Of a stretch of 64,000 bases of DNA, positions 59,609-64,000 are shown piece after piece. The notes beneath the pieces are model-generated. The model saw only the letters and a list, made by a program, of their open reading frames with translations, ran no database searches and was not told where the DNA came from. The stretch covers positions 94,013-158,012 of the forward strand of contig NZ_ATYS01000010.1 of the NCBI RefSeq assembly GCF_000427805.1, written 5' to 3'. Numbering within the stretch: position 1 is the first letter of the stretch; the number at the start of each line of letters is the position of its first letter. Made by a program: the position numbers and the translations under genes. The DNA comes from Budvicia aquatica DSM 5075 = ATCC 35567 (GTDB lineage Bacteria; Pseudomonadota; Gammaproteobacteria; Enterobacterales; Enterobacteriaceae).

Positions 59609-60646
59609 TTAGTCCTTTTTCTGCACGATAGCGTAAAGTGCCTCAAGATTGCCTGTCGCCCCTTCAGCCTCTTTCAGGCGGCGGCGCTGCTCGGCAAAAC
59701 GTTCATATTGCTGGCCGGCTTTTTCATCAGCCTCTTTTTTACTGGTTTTTCCTGCGCCCTGTAAAATATCCAGCTCATTAAAGTTAAGAAACTGCGTCAG
59801 CTTGTCCTGCCAGCTGTTTAAGAATATCTGCTGGCGGCGTTTAGTCTGGTCTTCGGCGTAATCCAGCCACATGGTGATAATGCGGTTAAGCCGATCGATT
59901 TCATCTTCGCGCAGGTAATTCTTGGCAATGGTGATGTCGGTTTTACGTACGTTGTCATATCTAAAGCTGGTTAGCCCCATATCCGGCCGGTCGGCATCTG
60001 CGCGCTGAGCAATGATTTCTGCCGCCGTCAGGCCGGTGCAGGCGTAATGTAGTTTATTCTGGATGGACTGGAAGAAGCGGGTGGTTTCTTTATCCGATGG
60101 CTGATAGTCCGCCGCCATAGCAAAAATGTCTTTAATGCGCAGATAGACCCGGCGTTCGCTGGCGCGAATATCGCGGATGCGTTCCAGCATCTCGTCGAAA
60201 TAGTCCGGCACTACGGACTGCCCGACCGGCGGGTTTTTCAGCCGCTGGTCATCCATCACAAAGCCTTTAATCACATATTCTTGTAGGGTTTGCGTGGCCC
60301 ACTGGCGGAACTGGGTACCGCGGGCTGAACGCACGCGGTAGCCAACGGCTAAAATGGCATCAAGGTTGTAATAATCAATCTGTCGCGCGACTTCTCTGCT
60401 GCCTTCTAAACGAACTATCCGGAATTTCCGGATAGTTGCCGCGGGCTCAAGTTCGCCCTCATTAAATATATTGATCAGATGTTCATTAATGGTGCGCACA
60501 TCTTTTTGATAAATATCAGCAATCAGCGCCTGAGACAGCCACAGCGTATCCGACTCAAAGCGGCATTCAATCTGCAAACGACCGTCTGCGCTTTGAAACA
60601 ATACAAACTCACCTTCAGGCGCTGGCGGCACACGCTTGTCATCCAT
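59609..60646 (-). CDS. rhuM: RhuM-family protein inside the hsd operon
   Basis: 345 residues. It matches the RhuM (virulence_RhuM) family: residues about 25-145 hold LWLSQALIADIYQKDVRTINEHLINIFNEGELEPAATIRKFRIVRLEGSREVARQIDYYNLDAILAVGYRVRSARGTQFRQWATQTLQEY. A helical C-terminal region (about 150-345) follows, with a KETTRFFQSIQNKLHYA motif. RhuM genes often lie between hsdS and hsdR, but their function is unknown; a DNA-contacting or regulatory role is suspected. The start codon shares one base with the hsdS stop, so translation is coupled. Confidence 0.85.
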   Translation of the reverse strand: MDDKRVPPAPEGEFVLFQSADGRLQIECRFESDTLWLSQALIADIYQKDVRTINEHLINIFNEGELEPAATIRKFRIVRLEGSREVARQIDYYNLDAILAVGYRVRSARGTQFRQWATQTLQEYVIKGFVMDDQRLKNPPVGQSVVPDYFDEMLERIRDIRASERRVYLRIKDIFAMAADYQPSDKETTRFFQSIQNKLHYACTGLTAAEIIAQRADADRPDMGLTSFRYDNVRKTDITIAKNYLREDEIDRLNRIITMWLDYAEDQTKRRQQIFLNSWQDKLTQFLNFNELDILQGAGKTSKKEADEKAGQQYERFAEQRRRLKEAEGATGNLEALYAIVQKKD

Positions 60647-61854
60647 CAGGCCGCCTCCACTTTCACCCGGCGTTTACCGGTCAGCAGTTGCTGCATTAAT
60701 GCGGTTTTTTCCTGTTTTAGAAAGGCCAGTTTTTTTTGCAGGGTTTCAATTACATTGGCACAATTATCCAAGACCTCTGCAATTTTTATCTGTTCATTAT
60801 AATCAGGGCAAAGAATCTGAAGGTTTGCAACATCAGATGAATTTATCGCTGGATAGTTACTTCCAACAACTAAAGAATCTATCTGGGAAGTAAGGCTATC
60901 ACTGAATAAATAGTGATAGATGTAATCAGAGCAAAATAATTCCTTTGGTGAAAGAACTGAAAAACCCGTAGAAGCGATCATATCCTCATGTTGCTTTTCG
61001 ATCCGTGCAAATCCTTGCAAATTAGGTCTAACGGTAGCTAAAAGAATGTCGCCTTCTTTAATAATTCGTCTTGCCCGACTCGGGGCATTTTCGAAAGTAA
61101 AACACTCCAATTTTTCCGCAATAACGCCAACTTTAACATCAGAAAGAGAAATATATTTAAAGGAAAAACTTCCAAGAGTTTTGTTATTAAGGTTGTCTTT
61201 ATCAATCCTAGAAACATCTGAAAAACTATATAATCTTAATTCCCCCTCAAACCCCGGTAACCGCTTCTTACCCGTCAACAAACTCTGCATTAGCGCTTTT
61301 TTCTGCTGCTGGCTGTTGCTAATCAGTTGTTCAGTAGTGGCTATCGCCTTATCCCAGGTTGAGAGAATTTGGGCGATTTTGGTTTGTTCTGAGAGTGGGG
61401 GAACCGGTACCAATAAGGACTTGATCAACCCTGCACTAAGATTTTTTTGCCCACCAGAGTTACTCATATCTCGTAAATTTTCATATTGGCTCTCAAGATA
61501 TAAATAATAATAATCTGTGCTGTATCCCTTTAAGAGTAAAATAGCTGCGCATGCTTGGTTTGTTGATGCATCGATGCCAAGCTTAGCCACTTGTCCTCTA
61601 GTTTTTCCTTGACCATACATAGCCATGAGTAAGGTACCTGATGGAAAAACTTTTGCTGAAGAATTATCGAGCCCTGTTTTTGTAATCTTTTCGTTTGTAT
61701 CTTTAATTTCATTGAAATGCACCTCAGCGGTCGTAACCCAAGGTATGTTCCCATTCCAGAAAGTTAAGTTGGCCCTGCTTGGAGTTCCGCCAGAAGTGAT
61801 TTTCGCGATAGCCTCTAATGGTTTTATATCCCACCCAGCCGGAACCTTACTCAT
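60646..61854 (-). CDS. hsdS: Type I restriction-modification specificity subunit S
   Basis: 402 residues with the standard HsdS layout. Two target-recognition domains (about 1-140 and 205-350) are separated by conserved helices with paired repeats: LSEQTKIAQILSTWDKAIATTEQLI (about 155-180) and YNEQIKIAEVLDNCANVIETLQKKL (about 355-380), each followed by K[QT]ALMQ.LLTGK[KR]R. Each recognition domain specifies half of a bipartite sequence; the DNA target cannot be read off. Overlaps hsdM by eight bases. The recognition domains look AT-richer than hsdM and hsdR, as is usual for exchanged TRDs. Confidence 0.93.
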   Translation of the reverse strand: MSKVPAGWDIKPLEAIAKITSGGTPSRANLTFWNGNIPWVTTAEVHFNEIKDTNEKITKTGLDNSSAKVFPSGTLLMAMYGQGKTRGQVAKLGIDASTNQACAAILLLKGYSTDYYYLYLESQYENLRDMSNSGGQKNLSAGLIKSLLVPVPPLSEQTKIAQILSTWDKAIATTEQLISNSQQQKKALMQSLLTGKKRLPGFEGELRLYSFSDVSRIDKDNLNNKTLGSFSFKYISLSDVKVGVIAEKLECFTFENAPSRARRIIKEGDILLATVRPNLQGFARIEKQHEDMIASTGFSVLSPKELFCSDYIYHYLFSDSLTSQIDSLVVGSNYPAINSSDVANLQILCPDYNEQIKIAEVLDNCANVIETLQKKLAFLKQEKTALMQQLLTGKRRVKVEAA

Positions 61855-63382
61855 AACCTAGCTCCTTTAAATACCCCGCCATTTCCACTTCCAGCGCATC
61901 TAACTGCGCGGTTAACGCCAGACGCTGTTCGCGCACCGCTACTAAATCAATCTGTTCCTCTTCTTCAAAGGTATCAACATAGCGCGGGATATTCAGGTTG
62001 TAGTCGTTGTCCTGAATCTCTTTCAGGCTGGCGATATAGGCGTATTTCTCTACGCTACCGCCTTCGCGGTAGGTGGCGATGATTTTGGCGATATTTTCCG
62101 GACTAAGTTCGTTCTGGTTTTTACCAGATTTATATTCCCGGCTGGCATCAATAAACAGCACGTTGCTGTCGATTTTGTCTTTTTTAAATATCAGGATCGC
62201 CGCCGGAATACCGGTGCCATAAAACAGTTTTTCCGGCAGGCCGATAACCGCATCGAGCAGGTTCTCTTCAATCAGCCGTTGGCGGATTTTGCCTTCGCTG
62301 GAACCGCGGAACAATACGCCGTGCGGCACCACCACGCCCATGCGACCGCCTTTTGTTCCACGGGACGCGGGCTTCAGGGTTTCGATCATATGCGAGATAA
62401 ACGCATAGTCGCCCTTGGTTTTCGGCGGAATACCACGGTGGAAACGACCAAACCTGTCGGCTGCCGCATCATCATGGCCCCATTTATCCAGGCTAAACGG
62501 CGGGTTGGCGGTCACGATATCAAACAGCATCAAATCACCGTTTTTATCCAGCAATTTCGGGTTGCGGATAGTATCGCCCCACTCGATTTTGTGGTTGTCT
62601 TCACCGTGCAGAAACATGTTCATTTTAGCCAGCGCCCAGGTAGAGCCAATGGCCTCCTGACCGTACAGCGCATAGCTTTTTGAATCATGATTGGTGCGCA
62701 CCCGAGCACCGCATTTGATCAACAACGAGGCCGAGCCGCAGGCCGGATCGCAAATAGTATCGCCGGGCTGAGGGTCGAGCAGTTCAGACATTAAGTCCGA
62801 CACTTCCGGCGGGGTATAAAACTCACCGGCCTTCTGGCCGCCGTTAGACGCAAATTTCTTAATCAGATACTCATAGGCATTACCGATAACGTCCAGCGTA
62901 CCAACGCGGCTTGGCTTAAGGTTGAGCTCCGGCTTGTCAAAATGCTCAATCAGCTCACGCAGAATACCGTTCTTCTGCTTTTCTTCGCCCAGCTTGTCGG
63001 TATTGAAAGAGATATCCTGGAACACGCTTTTACCGGCATCTTTCAGCTTGGTACCGTTGGCTTCTTCTATCGCGTGCAGCGCCTGATCGATACGTTCGCC
63101 GTTTTTGGCTTCATGACGGCGGGCATAAATCGCGTAGTAACTGGCATCTCGCGGCAGCACGAAGCGTTCGCTGTTCATCAGCGCTTCAATCAACTCCGGC
63201 GAGTCGCCGTGCTGTTTGGCGTAGGTATCGTAATGGTCCTGCCAAACGTCGGAGATATACTTCAAAAACAGCATGGTCAAGATAAAATCTTTATAAGTAT
63301 CCGCGCTGATGGTGCCACGGAACGTGTCGCAGGCGTCCCAAAGTGCTTTATTAATGTCGTCTTGTTTTACTTTATCATTCAT
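61847..63382 (-). CDS. hsdM: Type I restriction-modification methyltransferase subunit M
   Basis: 511 residues. An adenine N6-methyltransferase that protects host DNA. An N-terminal HsdM_N domain (about 10-150) is followed by the catalytic domain: GEFYTPPEVSDLMSELLDPQ (about 186-205), SAM-binding motif I DPACGSASLL (about 212-221), and the catalytic NPPF in DIVTANPPFSLDKWG (about 290-300). All motifs are intact. First gene of the minus-strand operon, divergent from the gene at 63648. Confidence 0.95.
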   Translation of the reverse strand: MNDKVKQDDINKALWDACDTFRGTISADTYKDFILTMLFLKYISDVWQDHYDTYAKQHGDSPELIEALMNSERFVLPRDASYYAIYARRHEAKNGERIDQALHAIEEANGTKLKDAGKSVFQDISFNTDKLGEEKQKNGILRELIEHFDKPELNLKPSRVGTLDVIGNAYEYLIKKFASNGGQKAGEFYTPPEVSDLMSELLDPQPGDTICDPACGSASLLIKCGARVRTNHDSKSYALYGQEAIGSTWALAKMNMFLHGEDNHKIEWGDTIRNPKLLDKNGDLMLFDIVTANPPFSLDKWGHDDAAADRFGRFHRGIPPKTKGDYAFISHMIETLKPASRGTKGGRMGVVVPHGVLFRGSSEGKIRQRLIEENLLDAVIGLPEKLFYGTGIPAAILIFKKDKIDSNVLFIDASREYKSGKNQNELSPENIAKIIATYREGGSVEKYAYIASLKEIQDNDYNLNIPRYVDTFEEEEQIDLVAVREQRLALTAQLDALEVEMAGYLKELGYE

Positions 63383-63647
63383 TGCAATAGCTCATTTTTG
63401 GGTGTCGAAATTTATCGCCGGTTGTCTCTGCCCGTCATTCTACCCTTATCACCCCGCGGTAAGAATAGCCATTTACCCATAATGTCGACACCAGCGGCGG
63501 AAAGTGCATTGATACCATCAGACCGAGGCGGTTTTCATCCCCGTTCTTACATTGCCCATCAGCCATAACCATAAACATCTCCACCAAAACAGGGTATATT
63601 TCCTCAGACCACCAAGGACAATAATCAAAGAAAGGAATCAGCCAACG

Positions 63648-64000
<353 letters not shown>

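Noticed and set aside
62942..63568. 208-codon plus-strand frame opposite hsdM
   Set aside because: Antisense to the conserved HsdM N-terminal domain; no recognisable protein features.

Overview
The window comes from the chromosome of a gammaproteobacterium of the order Enterobacterales. The core block rpmH-rnpA-yidD-yidC-mnmE facing dnaA-dnaN-recF-gyrB is almost E. coli-like in gene order, protein length and motifs, and the rpmH promoter and DnaA boxes match the enterobacterial pattern. The dsdCXA, scsBCD, maeB, gsiB-like and yegP genes also fit. The genus cannot be fixed from the sequence alone; a lineage outside Enterobacteriaceae proper, such as Budviciaceae, is a guess.

Layout. 1-1.65 kb: AT-rich accessory DNA with a propeller-like orphan protein cut by the window edge, followed by the C-terminal stub of an MFS transporter. 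1.9-11 kb: transport and housekeeping genes (EamA exporter, AlaX tRNA-editing factor divergent from a LysR regulator, OPT oligopeptide transporter, two convergent DASS anion permeases sharing one terminator, DUF2628 membrane protein). 11-22.4 kb: the conserved replication and RNA/protein-maturation block around dnaA. 22.5-26.3 kb: an unknown AT-rich gene, then a GntR-regulated carbohydrate cluster (TIM-barrel isomerase plus YihN-type MFS). 26.5-30.3 kb: the scs periplasmic thiol-redox / copper-tolerance operon. 30.3-34.2 kb: the D-serine system dsdC / dsdXA with a visible CRP-like site and operator-like palindrome. 34.3-46 kb: an unknown protein, a WG-repeat periplasmic protein, a PstS-like protein fused behind membrane segments, maeB, yegP, a GNAT acetyltransferase and a YcaD-like MFS that share a C-terminal tail, and an orphan GsiB-like binding protein.

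46-64 kb is mainly accessory: a dispersed palindromic repeat, a small lipoprotein, a chromosomal traT without other tra genes, a 9-bp tandem repeat array, acpT, a new two-domain tail-anchored protein (49713), a small gene coupled to a macrodomain hydrolase, a parDE toxin-antitoxin pair between 35-bp direct repeats, a YadA-like trimeric adhesin with three 55-residue repeats, and a six-gene minus-strand type I restriction-modification operon (hsdM-hsdS-rhuM-hsdR-metallopeptidase-DUF6880-like). The last gene, divergent from hsdM and cut by the window end, carries the same N-terminal domain as 49713 and then a Glu-Pro repeat.

The best candidates for undescribed biology are the new domain shared by 49713 and 63648, the extended type I RM operon, the fused membrane/lipoprotein PstS-like gene with a possible internal start, and the direct-repeat-bounded parDE cassette. 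No tRNA, rRNA, CRISPR array or intact insertion sequence was recognised.
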